Assembly (NCBI GenBank): GCA_021299555.1
Contig: JAJTGH010000071.1
Span: forward strand, 17,915 to 62,485
Source of the DNA: Comamonadaceae bacterium
Lineage (GTDB): Bacteria > Pseudomonadota > Gammaproteobacteria > Burkholderiales > Burkholderiaceae_C
Length of the DNA: 44,571 bases
Direction: 5' to 3'
Position 1 is the stretch's first letter. Each line of letters opens with the position of its first letter. Under the pieces are notes generated by a model that saw nothing but the letters and a program-made list of their open reading frames with translations, was not told the DNA's origin and ran no database searches. Below are positions 17,019 to 26,004 of this stretch, piece by piece. Both the position numbers and the translations under genes were made by a program.

Positions 17019-18833
17019 TCAGGCCGGCTGCGTGTTGCGCAGCCGGATATGCAACTCGCGCAACTGTTTCTCGTCGACCGGGCTGGGCGCCTGCGTGAGC
17101 AGACACTGGGCACGCTGGGTCTTGGGAAAGGCGATCACATCACGGATCGACTCGGCACCGGTCATGAGCGTGACCAGACGATCGAGACCAAAGGCCAGGC
17201 CGCCATGGGGCGGCGCACCGTACTGCAGGGCATCGAGCAGGAAGCCGAATTTGAGCTGCGCCTCCTCTGGCCCAATCTTGAGCGCAGTGAACACCTTGCT
17301 TTGCACATCGGCACGATGAATACGCACCGAGCCGCCACCGAGCTCCCAGCCGTTGAGCACCATGTCATAGGCCTTGGCGATGCAGCGCCCGGGGTCACTG
17401 TCCATAAAGTCCTCGTGACCGTCTTTGGGCGCGGTGAACGGATGGTGCACCGCACTCCAGCGCTGCCCCTCTTCATCGAATTCGAACATCGGAAAGTCGA
17501 CCACCCAAAGCGGCCGCCAGCCGGCCTCAAAAAGACCGGTCTTCTTGCCAAAATCACTGTGGCCGACTTTCAGGCGCAGGGCGCCGATGCTGTCGTTGAC
17601 GATCTTGGCCTTGTCGGCGCCAAAAAAGATCAGGTCGCCGTTTTGCGCGCCCGTGCGCGCGAGGATCTGGGCGATGGCCGCCTCGTGGATGTTTTTGACG
17701 ATGGGGCTTTGCAGACCCTCGCGGCCCTTGGTCACGTCGTTGACCTTGATCCATGCCAAGCCCTTGGCGCCGTATATCTTTACGAATTCGGTGTAGCCGT
17801 CGATCTCGCTGCGGCTGATTTCGGCACCGCCGGGCACGCGCAGCGCGACCACCCGACCGCCGGGCATGTTGGCCGCGCCACTGAAGACCTTGAAGTCCAC
17901 ATCCCTCATCACCTCGGTCAGCTCGGTGAGCTCGAGTTTGACGCGCAAATCAGGCTTGTCCGAGCCAAACCGGTGCATGGCTTGGCCATACGGCATGACC
18001 GGAAAGGCACCGAGGTCCACGCCCATGGTGGAATGGAAAATCTTGCCGATCATGCCTTCGAACAGGTTGCGAATGTCCTGTTCGGCCATGAAGGAGGTTT
18101 CGATGTCGATCTGAGTGAATTCAGGCTGACGGTCGGCACGCAGGTCTTCGTCGCGAAAGCACTTGGTGATCTGGTAATAGCGATCGAAACCGGCGACCAT
18201 GAGCAGCTGTTTGAAAAGCTGGGGCGACTGCGGCAGTGCAAAAAACTGGCCGTCGTGCACCCGGCTGGGCACCAGGTAGTCGCGCGCGCCCTCGGGGGTG
18301 CTCTTGGTGAGCATGGGCGTTTCAATGTCCACAAAGCCATGCTCGTCGAGAAACTTGCGAACGCCCATGGCCACGCGGTAGCGCAACATCAGGTTGTTTT
18401 GCATGTACGGACGGCGCAGATCGAGCACGCGGTGCGTCAGGCGGGTGGTCTCCGACAGGTTGTCGTCATCGAGCTGAAACGGCGGAGTGACCGAAGGATT
18501 GAGCACGAGCAACTCGTGGCAGAGCACCTCGATCTTGCCGCTCTTGAGGTTGTCGTTGTCAGTGCCCTGCGGACGCTTGCGCACCAGGCCTTTGATTTGC
18601 ACACAAAACTCGTTGCGCAAGCCCTCTGCGGTCTTGAACATGTCCTGACGATCTGGGTCGCAGACCACCTGCACATAGCCCTCGCGGTCGCGCAGATCGA
18701 CAAAGATCACGCCCCCGTGGTCGCGCCGGCGGTTGACCCAACCGCACAAACTGACCGTTTGACCGAGAAGCTCTTCGGTCACAAGACCGCAGTAATGAGA
18801 CCTCATCTGTGAGGCGCTGGAGACCTGGGACAT
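17019..18833 (-). CDS. aspS: Aspartyl-tRNA synthetase (probably non-discriminating Asp/Asn)
   Basis: Class IIb synthetase of 604 residues, full bacterial length with the GAD insert. The N-terminal OB-fold reads [23 protein letters not shown]. Motif 2 is [21 protein letters not shown] and motif 3 is [14 protein letters not shown]; the flipping loop lies in [14 protein letters not shown]. The ATG at 18833 is preferred over TTG 18845 or GTG 18839. It lies in the conserved order fmdB-DUF502-aspS-nudB. Betaproteobacteria often use a non-discriminating enzyme with GatCAB; that cannot be proven here. Confidence 0.96.
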   Translation of the reverse strand: MSQVSSASQMRSHYCGLVTEELLGQTVSLCGWVNRRRDHGGVIFVDLRDREGYVQVVCDPDRQDMFKTAEGLRNEFCVQIKGLVRKRPQGTDNDNLKSGKIEVLCHELLVLNPSVTPPFQLDDDNLSETTRLTHRVLDLRRPYMQNNLMLRYRVAMGVRKFLDEHGFVDIETPMLTKSTPEGARDYLVPSRVHDGQFFALPQSPQLFKQLLMVAGFDRYYQITKCFRDEDLRADRQPEFTQIDIETSFMAEQDIRNLFEGMIGKIFHSTMGVDLGAFPVMPYGQAMHRFGSDKPDLRVKLELTELTEVMRDVDFKVFSGAANMPGGRVVALRVPGGAEISRSEIDGYTEFVKIYGAKGLAWIKVNDVTKGREGLQSPIVKNIHEAAIAQILARTGAQNGDLIFFGADKAKIVNDSIGALRLKVGHSDFGKKTGLFEAGWRPLWVVDFPMFEFDEEGQRWSAVHHPFTAPKDGHEDFMDSDPGRCIAKAYDMVLNGWELGGGSVRIHRADVQSKVFTALKIGPEEAQLKFGFLLDALQYGAPPHGGLAFGLDRLVTLMTGAESIRDVIAFPKTQRAQCLLTQAPSPVDEKQLRELHIRLRNTQPA

Positions 18834-18872
18834 AAACACTCGCAAAGGTTTGGCGGACGCCGAGACAAAAAG

Positions 18873-19490
18873 TTACTTGGACTTCGGTGCAGAGGACGCA
18901 GGCACGACCACACCCATGGAAATGACATAGGTCAGTGCCTCATCGACGGTCATGTCCAGCTCGATGCAGTCGCTCCTCTTGAGCATGACGAAGTAGCCAC
19001 CCGTGGGATTGGGCGTGGTGGGCACATAAACGCTCAGGTAGTCGTCGGGCAGATGGTTGAGCACGTCGCCGCCGGGCGTGCCGGTCTGAAATGCGATGGT
19101 CCACACGCCTGGTCGAGGCCACTGGACCAGCAAGGCCTTGCGAAAAGCGTTGCCATTTTCCGAAAACAGGGTGTCTGAAACCTGCTTGACGCTGGAATAG
19201 ATCGAACGAACGATGGGGATGCGACCGAGCAAGGCGTCCCACCAGGACACAAGCCGACGGCCCATGAAGTTGCTGGCCACTGCCCCAATGACCAGAACAA
19301 TCAGCAGCGCCAACACCACGCCAAAGCCAGGAATGTGGATGCCCAACAGCAGGTCGGGCTGCCAGTTCGCAGGCAAGATTTGCAAAGTTTGATCGAGCGT
19401 GCCGACGATCCAGTTCAACACCCAGACGGTGATGATCAAAGGCACCAAGACCAGCAAGCCGGCCAGCAGCCAACGGCGTATGGCGGCCAT
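18873..19490 (-). CDS. DUF502 membrane protein
   Basis: Inner-membrane protein of 205 residues with two transmembrane helices (about 7-29 and 58-78) and a soluble domain carrying the family blocks RIPIVRSIYSSVKQVSDTLF and PTTPNPTGGYFVM. Function is unknown across the family. The ATG at 19490 overlaps the fmdB stop (TGATG), so it is translationally coupled to fmdB; aspS starts about 40 bp downstream. A GTG one codon earlier is also in frame. Confidence 0.9.
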   Translation of the reverse strand: MAAIRRWLLAGLLVLVPLIITVWVLNWIVGTLDQTLQILPANWQPDLLLGIHIPGFGVVLALLIVLVIGAVASNFMGRRLVSWWDALLGRIPIVRSIYSSVKQVSDTLFSENGNAFRKALLVQWPRPGVWTIAFQTGTPGGDVLNHLPDDYLSVYVPTTPNPTGGYFVMLKRSDCIELDMTVDEALTYVISMGVVVPASSAPKSK

Positions 19491-19843
19491 CACTGCCCCT
19501 TGGCCTCAGAGGAGACCGCAGGTGCTGGCGCTGGTGCTGGCACCGGTGCAGGGGCCGAAGCGGGGGCAGCCGCTGCACCGTCCGAACTGGCCGTCGTTGC
19601 TGCGGGCGTGGCGTCCGTGCTCTGGGCACCTGCCGACTCACCGGCTGCAGGCGCGGCCGAGCCGCCGCGAAAGTCGGTCACATACCAGCCCGAGCCCTTG
19701 AGCTGAAAGCCGGCGGCCGTCACCTGCTTTCGAAAGCTGTCGATGCCGCATTGCGGGCAGCTGTTGAGCGGCTCGTCAGAAATCTTTTGCAAGACGTCCT
19801 TGGTATGCCCGCAGGACTCGCATTTGTAGGCGTAAATGGGCAT
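19490..19843 (-). CDS. FmdB-family zinc-ribbon protein with Ala/Pro tail
   Basis: The first 60 residues are the FmdB/CxxC zinc ribbon: Cys8 and Cys11 (CESCGH) and Cys29 and Cys32 (CPQCG), followed by FQLKGSGWYVTDF. The family role is unclear (putative regulatory or metal-binding protein). Residues 60-117 form a low-complexity tail of Ala, Pro, Ser and Thr ending in alternating Ala-Pro pairs. The ATG at 19843 gives the canonical MPIYAYKCESCG. It is the first gene of the fmdB-DUF502-aspS run, with a perfect TATAAT about 36 bp upstream. Confidence 0.9.
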   Translation of the reverse strand: MPIYAYKCESCGHTKDVLQKISDEPLNSCPQCGIDSFRKQVTAAGFQLKGSGWYVTDFRGGSAAPAAGESAGAQSTDATPAATTASSDGAAAAPASAPAPVPAPAPAPAVSSEAKGQ

Positions 19844-19878
19844 GGTGAGGGTTTTTGGGTAAGACCGGACAACCCTCA

Positions 19879-19884
19879 ATTATA
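19879..19884 (-). promoter_or_regulatory. -10 element upstream of the fmdB-aspS run
   Basis: Reads TATAAT on the minus strand, 36 bp before the fmdB ATG. No good -35 hexamer is found at 16-18 bp spacing, so only the -10 box is supported. Confidence 0.45.
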
Positions 19885-19979
19885 GGCGTGCCCATCCAGT
19901 CAGAGGCAGCACCCGCAAGCGCTTGAAGCCCGAGCCGGGCACCCCCACTGCCCAGCGCCAGCCCAGCCGGCCGCCGCGA

Positions 19980-21455
19980 TCAGCGCCCGGCCGGATCGCG
20001 CGCTGCGTGACCCAGGGCGCTGGCCATCGATTGACCCTGGTTGGGAATCAACGTCGGTGCGATGGATCCCAACAACATGCCGACGATGGATGCACCCAAA
20101 CCCAGCAAATTGGCTGGCACCAGGGTTTCCGGTGCCAGAAAGTTGAACACCAGCCAGGTGCCCACGCCCAACACCACGGAGAACAAAGCCCCTTGCGTGT
20201 TGGCCCGACGCCAGAACGCACCAGCCACCAAAGGCACAAAGGCTCCGGTCAGGGTGACGTTGTAGGCGTTTTGGACCATCTCGTACATGGTGCTGGTGCT
20301 GTTGAGGGCAAACAGCAAGGCACAGGCAGTGAAAGTGACCAAGATGACGCGCAGAAGCAACAGGAACTGCCGGTCGCTCATGCGGGGCACGAAAGGCTTG
20401 AGCACGTTTTCGGTGAAGGTCGCAGTGGGGGCCAACAAAGCCCCGCTGGCAGTCGACAAAATGGCCGAGAGCAAAGCACCAAAGAACAAAATTTGCGCCC
20501 ACATGGGCATCTTGCCCAGCACCAGGTCGGGCAGGATGCGTTGTATGGCGCGGGCGTCCTCCGACTCGAACAAAGCCTTGAGTTCAGGGTGGGCGATCAG
20601 GGCGGCATAAGCGATGTACAAGGGAATGAAGGCGATCACGAAGTACATCAGGCCGCCGATGAGGGTGCCGCGCACCGCCGTCTTTTCATCCTTGGCGCTG
20701 GTCATGCGTTGAAACACATCTTGCTGTGGAATGGATCCAAAGGCGAAGGCAAAGAATGCGCCTGCCATGGCCCACCACGCTGCGGCATCCATGTCGGCCG
20801 GGAACATATCGAACTTGCCGTCGGCCGCCGCTTGTGCCACCACCTTGTCAAAACCGCCGGCATTGCCGCCCACCAGCATGGCCACCAAAATCAAGCCCAC
20901 CACGATCACCACCGTCTGAAACAAATCGGTGAAAGCCACCGACCACATGCCGCCAAACACCGTGTAGACCAGCACCACGGCCGCGCCCATCATGATGGCG
21001 TAGTTCAGATCAATGGCTCCTGACGACAAGACATGGATCACCAACCCCAGTGCCGTCAACTGGGCCGAAGTCCAACCCAGGTAAGACAAAACAATGGCCA
21101 TGCTGGTCAATACCTCGACGGATTTTCCGTAACGCACCTTGTAAAAATCCCCGATGGTCAGCAGATTCAGCCGGTAAAACAGCTTGGCAAACAGCAGCGC
21201 TGCCAGCACCAGGCAGACCGTCGCGCCGAATGGGTCGCCCGGAATGCCATTGAGACCATCCTTGGCAAAGGTGGCAGACACCGAGAGCACCGTCTCGGCC
21301 CCGAACCACGTGGCAAACACGGTGGCAACGTTCATGTACAGCGGCAAACTGCGACCGGCGACCAGGTAATCCTTGGCGCCGTGGACGCGGCGCGATGCCA
21401 ACAGACCGATGGCAATGGTGACCGCCAGGTAGGCAATAACAAAAGTCAGCAGCAC
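19980..21455 (-). CDS. Sodium/solute symporter (SSS family)
   Basis: Integral membrane secondary transporter of 491 residues with about 13 predicted helices, in the SSS family (PutP, PanF, SglT relatives). Typical segments are ASRRVHGAKDYLVAGRSLP near the N-terminus, ATWFGAETVLSVSATFAKDG, and the SILSTASGALLAP motif that forms the sodium site in this family. The substrate cannot be assigned. GTG at 21455 is used as start because AAGGAG lies about 8 nt upstream. It begins 24 bp after the ubiB remnant on the same strand and may be read from that operon. Confidence 0.9.
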   Translation of the reverse strand: MLLTFVIAYLAVTIAIGLLASRRVHGAKDYLVAGRSLPLYMNVATVFATWFGAETVLSVSATFAKDGLNGIPGDPFGATVCLVLAALLFAKLFYRLNLLTIGDFYKVRYGKSVEVLTSMAIVLSYLGWTSAQLTALGLVIHVLSSGAIDLNYAIMMGAAVVLVYTVFGGMWSVAFTDLFQTVVIVVGLILVAMLVGGNAGGFDKVVAQAAADGKFDMFPADMDAAAWWAMAGAFFAFAFGSIPQQDVFQRMTSAKDEKTAVRGTLIGGLMYFVIAFIPLYIAYAALIAHPELKALFESEDARAIQRILPDLVLGKMPMWAQILFFGALLSAILSTASGALLAPTATFTENVLKPFVPRMSDRQFLLLLRVILVTFTACALLFALNSTSTMYEMVQNAYNVTLTGAFVPLVAGAFWRRANTQGALFSVVLGVGTWLVFNFLAPETLVPANLLGLGASIVGMLLGSIAPTLIPNQGQSMASALGHAARDPAGR

Positions 21456-21479
21456 AGGCTTCTCCTTTGATTCGTAGTC

Positions 21480-22984
21480 TCAGTAAAAAACGCGCAGGTG
21501 CATGCCCACCTGCAAAACAAGCAAGGAAACCACAAAGCCCAGCCCAGCGTAAATCAGGGTTTGCAGCAGTCTGTTGGTTCGCCTTTGCTCAACCCGCAAC
21601 TGCTCGATCTGCCGCGTGTCGCTCGATTGCGACCGCCGCAGGTAATCGTGCAGCAAGCGCGGCAACTGCGGCAGCAGCTTGGCGTAAAGAGGGGCCTGGT
21701 CCTTGAGTTGCTCCCACAGCTTTTTGGGGCCGATCTGATCGATCATCCACTTTTCCAAAAAGGGCTTGGCCGTGCTCCACAGATCCAGGTCCGGGTCGAG
21801 GTCGCGTCCTAGCCCCTCAATATTGAGCAAGGTTTTCTGCAGCAGCACCAGCTGGGGCTGAATTTCGACATGAAAGCGGCGCGAGGTCTGAAACAGGCGC
21901 ATGAGCACCATACCGAGCGAGATTTCTTTCAAGGGGCGGTCGAAATAGGGCTCGCACACCGCGCGGATGGCGGCCTCGAGCGCATCGATCCGTGTGTTCG
22001 CAGGCACCCAGCCGGACTCCAAGTGCAGTTCGGCCACGCGCTTGTAGTCCCTCCTGAAAAACGCCGTGAAATTTTGCGCCAGGTATTCCTTGTCGACCTC
22101 CGTGAGTGTGCCCACGATGCCAAAGTCCAAAGAAATATAACGCCCAAAGGTCTCTGGCTCGAGGCTGACCTGAATATTGCCTGGGTGCATGTCGGCATGG
22201 AAAAAACCATCGCGAAACACCTGGGTAAAAAAAATCGTCACGCCGTCACGGGCGAGCTTCTTGATGTCCACCCCCGCCTCCCTGAGGCGCTGCACCTGAT
22301 TGATGGGAACGCCCTTCATGCGCTGCATCACCAGCACATCGGTCGTGCAGTAATCCCAGACCATTTCAGGAATGAGAACCAGATCCATGCCCTGCATGTT
22401 GCGACGCAACTGAGCCGCATTGGAGGCCTCGCGCAACAGGTCGAGCTCGTCGTGCAGGTAGGTGTCAAATTCGGCAACCACCTCGCGGGGCTTGAGCCGC
22501 TTGCCGTCCGACGATAACCGCTCAACCCAGCCGGCCATCATGTGCATCAGGGCCAGGTCTTTCTCGATGATCTTGAGCATGCCCGGGCCTGCGCAATCGA
22601 GGCACTGGCCACCGGTTCGCGCTCAAAGCTGGCAAATATCTTATCGATGGGCCGACCAAACGATTTTTCAATGATGCCCACCGCCAGGTCCGGGTCAAAG
22701 GCAGGCACGCGGTCCTGCAGGCGAGCCAGTTGATCGGCCAGGTCGGCCGGCAGCAAGTCGCGCCGGGTGGAGAGCACTTGCCCAAACTTGACGAAGATCG
22801 GACCCAGACTCTCCAGGGCCAGACGCAGCCGCTCGCCGCGCGGAGCACGCAGATCACGCCCAATGGAAACGATGCGGGTCAATAAGCGCAAGCCTGGCCG
22901 CTCGAAACTGGCCAGCACCAGCTCGTCCAAACCATAGCGCAACACCGTCCAAACGATGAACAGGCCGCGCAGCAGGCGGCTCAT
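21480..22984 (-). pseudogene. ubiB: UbiB ubiquinone-biosynthesis kinase-like protein, internal out-of-frame deletion
   Basis: ABC1/ADCK-family ATPase needed for aerobic ubiquinone synthesis. The first half runs from [21 protein letters not shown] through [17 protein letters not shown] to [13 protein letters not shown] (the Ala-rich loop). At about 22585 homology continues in a different frame with [25 protein letters not shown] (catalytic loop), ISLDFGIVG and two C-terminal membrane helices. The usual 20-23 residues between, including the AVKVLRPG strand with the ATP-site lysine, are gone. Start to stop is 1505 nt, not a multiple of three. The start overlaps the ubiJ stop by 4 nt (ATGA). Confidence 0.9.
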
Positions 22985-23547
22985 GCGCCGGCTCCCACAC
23001 CCTGACCACCGGCCGCGGCAGGATCAGCCGGTCGAGCCACAAAGGAGCGCAGCGCCTGCAACAGACGGCGCGTTGCATCGGCCAGAGCGTGGGCTGGGAC
23101 GTCACCGAGCAGGCGCGCCAGGTCCTCTTCCAGATCCCAGCGCAGGTTCTCGGCCAGCCAGGCCACTTCTGCGGCCAGCAGCACGTCGCCTTCGACTTGA
23201 ACCGGGGGGCGCTGCGCCTCGAGCAAGCAGCGAGCCACCTGAACCGGGGTTTGACCATCGAGCGACAACACCAGATCGGGTGCGGGGCCCTGCCCATCGG
23301 CAAGGTCGAGCAAGCCTGCGGCCGTAATCACCCATCGCAACTCGAGCCGACCCCAACGCAGGTGCACCACGCTGCCCTTGCGCCGGGCCAGCCTGATCTG
23401 TGCCTGCGGCTCGCGCTCCAGGACATGATTGAGCAGCAGCACGAGCCGGTGGCGCGCTTCATCGGCCAGCCAAGGGGGTGGCTGCAAACGGGCAACAGTC
23501 TGAACCAGCAAAGACTGAAACATGAAAAACGGGGACGAGGTGTTCAT
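22981..23547 (-). CDS. ubiJ: UbiJ-like ubiquinone biosynthesis accessory factor (SCP2-like)
   Basis: Protein of 188 residues with a lipid-binding SCP2-like domain (about 15-110) and a C-terminal helical region ([27 protein letters not shown]), the pattern of UbiJ, which organises the soluble Ubi complex with UbiK. I chose the ATG at 23547; 23523 (MFQSLLVQ) is an alternative. Its stop overlaps the ubiB start by 4 nt, and ubiE lies upstream with a Tim44-like gene between. The ubiE-ubiJ-ubiB neighbourhood supports the call. Confidence 0.85.
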   Translation of the reverse strand: MNTSSPFFMFQSLLVQTVARLQPPPWLADEARHRLVLLLNHVLEREPQAQIRLARRKGSVVHLRWGRLELRWVITAAGLLDLADGQGPAPDLVLSLDGQTPVQVARCLLEAQRPPVQVEGDVLLAAEVAWLAENLRWDLEEDLARLLGDVPAHALADATRRLLQALRSFVARPADPAAAGGQGVGAGA

Positions 23548-23664
23548 ACACACCCGATTTTGACGGATAAAGCATAAGGCCGAGTTCAACCCGGCCTTGC
23601 AGAGATCCCAAGAGAAATGCCAGTGCCCCGGACCACAGGCGGTCACGGGGCAACCGGGCAGGAC

Positions 23665-24636
23665 TTACTGGAGGGCTTGGACGCCCGCCACCAGCCAGCC
23701 ACCTGCACGGTGACGTGGCTTGGTCATGTTCCAGACTTCCCGGAACGGATTGGGTCCGGCCGACTGATCTTCCCGGATCATGCCGGAAAACTCAACGCTG
23801 GCCATGTAGACATCTTCGAGTTCTTCGATGCCCAACAGCTTGGCGTCGAGCGACAGAACCTCGGTCTTGTTGAAGCTGCCGCCGGTGTGGGTCTCGCGCT
23901 CGGCCAGTTGCGCCTGGATCTGAGCGAGCATGTCATCGGTCATCATGGCGCGCAAGGAGCCAATGTCAGATCGGTCCCATGCGTCTTGGAGGGACACAAA
24001 ATTGCCCTTGGCAGCTGCCAGGAAGCCAGCAACGTCGAAGTCGGCCGGTACCCCCCAGGAGGACTGGGGGCCAGTGAGCGCCGAGCCAATCATGGAACCC
24101 GTGCTGCCGGCTGCGGCAGAGCCATCAAACTGGGTGGCTTGACGCTCCCAGGGACGGGCAGAAGCATCGTTGCCCACATTGTTGGGGCTGTATTGGGTGG
24201 GCAGCGTCGCCGCTCCGGCGCCTTGCATCGCAAAGGGCGACGGGCTGGCGGCCGGCTGGCTCGAACCCCGCATTTTCCTAAGCACCAGACCGACAATCAC
24301 CATCACGGCCAAGGCCAGCAGGGCGAACATCATGACCTGAGCCAGGCCTTCGCCAAAGCCCAGGCTGTGCGCCAGCCAAGCCAGTCCCAGGCCAGCGGCC
24401 AGGCCACCGAGCATGGCACCCCAGGGCTTTTTAGGCGCCGCGGCCGGCGCTGCAGCGGGGGCCGCAGCCGGTGCGGCAGGCGCTGCAGCGGGAGGCGTGG
24501 CCTCGCGCTGGGTCACATTGGACGACTGTTTGCCAACCGACTTGCCACCTGCGAGCCGCTTGGCCTGTGCATCGGCCGAAGCCAGGCCCAGGGTCACTGT
24601 CAGGATGGCTGCCATCACGGCGGACCAGATCTTCAT
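23665..24636 (-). CDS. Tim44-like domain inner-membrane protein
   Basis: Protein of 323 residues: a signal or first membrane segment (1-24), an Ala/Pro low-complexity linker (48-70), membrane helices around 73-92 and 98-118, a second flexible linker, then a soluble C-terminal Tim44/MBA1-like domain (about 195-315) containing FLAAAKGNFVSLQDAWDRSD and FREVWNMTKPR. Bacterial homologues are membrane-associated and of unknown function. It sits between ubiE and ubiJ, a recurrent arrangement in betaproteobacteria that hints at a link with quinone synthesis or membrane assembly. Confidence 0.87.
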   Translation of the reverse strand: MKIWSAVMAAILTVTLGLASADAQAKRLAGGKSVGKQSSNVTQREATPPAAAPAAPAAAPAAAPAAAPKKPWGAMLGGLAAGLGLAWLAHSLGFGEGLAQVMMFALLALAVMVIVGLVLRKMRGSSQPAASPSPFAMQGAGAATLPTQYSPNNVGNDASARPWERQATQFDGSAAAGSTGSMIGSALTGPQSSWGVPADFDVAGFLAAAKGNFVSLQDAWDRSDIGSLRAMMTDDMLAQIQAQLAERETHTGGSFNKTEVLSLDAKLLGIEELEDVYMASVEFSGMIREDQSAGPNPFREVWNMTKPRHRAGGWLVAGVQALQ

Positions 24637-24718
24637 GGTGTCTCCTCTTCAAAAAAACAAGTACGGACTGCCCGAGTTGTGAAATGTCGTCCCACACTCG
24701 CCTGCGGGACCCATTGTT

Positions 24719-25450
24719 TCAGCACTTGATTGCAACATGCAATGCAACCATACCACCAGTGAGGTTGTGATAGTCCACATGACCAAAACCGCCTTGTTGC
24801 ATCAGGGTTTTAAGCGCCTGCTGATCAGGGTGCATCCGGATGGACTCGGCCAGATAGCGGTAGCTGGCATCGTCACCCGCCACCGCCTTGCCCAAACGGG
24901 GTAGAACCTCGAACGAATACCAGTCGTAAATTTTCTCCAGTGGCTTGGCCACCTTCGAAAATTCAAGCACGAGCAACTTGCCCCCGGGCTTGATGACTCG
25001 GTTCATTTCAGCCAGGGCTTTGTCCTTGTGGGTCATGTTGCGCAAACCAAACGCAACGGTGACCACATCAAAGTGCGCATCGGGAAAAGGCAGCGACTCG
25101 GCATCGCACACCAAAGTGGGCAAAACCACACCGGCATCGAGCAGGCGGTTGCGCCCTTGGCCGAGCATGGCGGCATTGATGTCGGTGTGCACCACCACGC
25201 CGGTGGGCCCGACCTTGGGCGCGAAGGCCAGCGCCAGATCACCCGTGCCACCCGCAATGTCGAGCACCGCCATACCCGGCCGCACATTGGCCACCATGAC
25301 GGTATAGGCTTTCCAGGCGCGGTGCAGACCTGCCGACATCAGGTCGTTCATGAGGTCGTACCTGGACGCCACAGAGTCAAAAACGCCGCGCACCCGACTG
25401 GCCTTCTCACGCTCGTCAACCGACTCAAATCCGAAATGGGTGGTGCTCAT
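24719..25450 (-). CDS. ubiE: Ubiquinone/menaquinone C-methyltransferase
   Basis: SAM-dependent C-methyltransferase of ubiquinone synthesis (2-methoxy-6-polyprenyl-1,4-benzoquinol to the 3-methyl product). At 243 residues it is full length. [22 protein letters not shown] and the SAM loop [13 protein letters not shown] are canonical, as are [14 protein letters not shown] and the C-terminal [12 protein letters not shown]. It starts the ubiE-Tim44-ubiJ-ubiB leftward run. An 82-bp gap separates it from the Tim44-like gene. Confidence 0.96.
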   Translation of the reverse strand: MSTTHFGFESVDEREKASRVRGVFDSVASRYDLMNDLMSAGLHRAWKAYTVMVANVRPGMAVLDIAGGTGDLALAFAPKVGPTGVVVHTDINAAMLGQGRNRLLDAGVVLPTLVCDAESLPFPDAHFDVVTVAFGLRNMTHKDKALAEMNRVIKPGGKLLVLEFSKVAKPLEKIYDWYSFEVLPRLGKAVAGDDASYRYLAESIRMHPDQQALKTLMQQGGFGHVDYHNLTGGMVALHVAIKC

Positions 25451-25533
25451 GGCCTGTTGTTGAAATCAGTTCGTGCAATTTTAAAAGCGCATTGATATGA
25501 CACAGGGCTGTGTTCAATGCTCGCCGACGCTTC

Positions 25534-25947
25534 TCAATGGCTGGCACATGCCGAGCCCCCAGGCTGTTGCATGATGGCGTCACGGTCGGCACCAGCGTCC
25601 TGCAAGCGCTTGAGGTACTGCGCCCAAAGCCTGTCCTGATCGCGGCCGAGTTCGTACAGGTAAGCCCAGGAAAAAAGCCCGCTGTCATGTCCGTCGGAAA
25701 AGCGCGGCCTGACCGCATAGTGGCCCACCGGCTCGATGTCCTGGATGTCGACCTCGCGCTTGCCGGTCTGCAGCACCTCCTGGCCCGGACCATGGCCCTG
25801 AACCTCGGCCGATGGCGAGTACACCCGCATGAGCTCATAGGCGATGCGAAAGCGCTGGCCGTCGGCAAACGCGATCTCCAGCACGCGAGAGCGAGCGTGC
25901 AAGGTCAAATCGGTCGGCGCCGGGGTGTCGCGATCAAGTCCGGCCAT
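25534..25947 (-). CDS. DUF971-domain protein (gamma-butyrobetaine hydroxylase N-terminal-like)
   Basis: Small protein of 137 residues with the DUF971 core: LTLHARSRVLEIAFADGQRFRI, YELMRVYSPSAEVQGHGPGQ, and DIEPVGHYAVRPRFSDGHDSGLFSWAYL. The same fold forms the N-terminal domain of gamma-butyrobetaine hydroxylases and occurs alone in many proteobacteria, often in Fe-S or quinone contexts. Here it precedes ubiE by 83 bp, a common betaproteobacterial arrangement. Molecular function is unknown. Confidence 0.88.
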   Translation of the reverse strand: MAGLDRDTPAPTDLTLHARSRVLEIAFADGQRFRIAYELMRVYSPSAEVQGHGPGQEVLQTGKREVDIQDIEPVGHYAVRPRFSDGHDSGLFSWAYLYELGRDQDRLWAQYLKRLQDAGADRDAIMQQPGGSACASH

Positions 25948-26004
25948 GACCGACGCAGCTTTTCGCTAAGCGACCGAGACGCGGCAAAGGGCTGCGGCTT
26001 GTCT

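Noticed and set aside
15283-17319. Long plus-strand open frame of 678 codons
   Set aside because: It is antisense to clsB, nudB and the aspS 3' end, which have clear family motifs. Its composition (many His, Gln, Gly, Arg) is that of a codon-aligned shadow in GC-rich DNA.
17049-18812. Plus-strand open frame of 587 codons opposite aspS
   Set aside because: Exact antisense of a well-conserved synthetase; no motifs or ribosome site.
24410-24500. GC-rich repeat coding Ala/Pro runs in the Tim44-like gene
   Set aside because: Low-complexity linker inside a coding frame, not an independent DNA repeat element.
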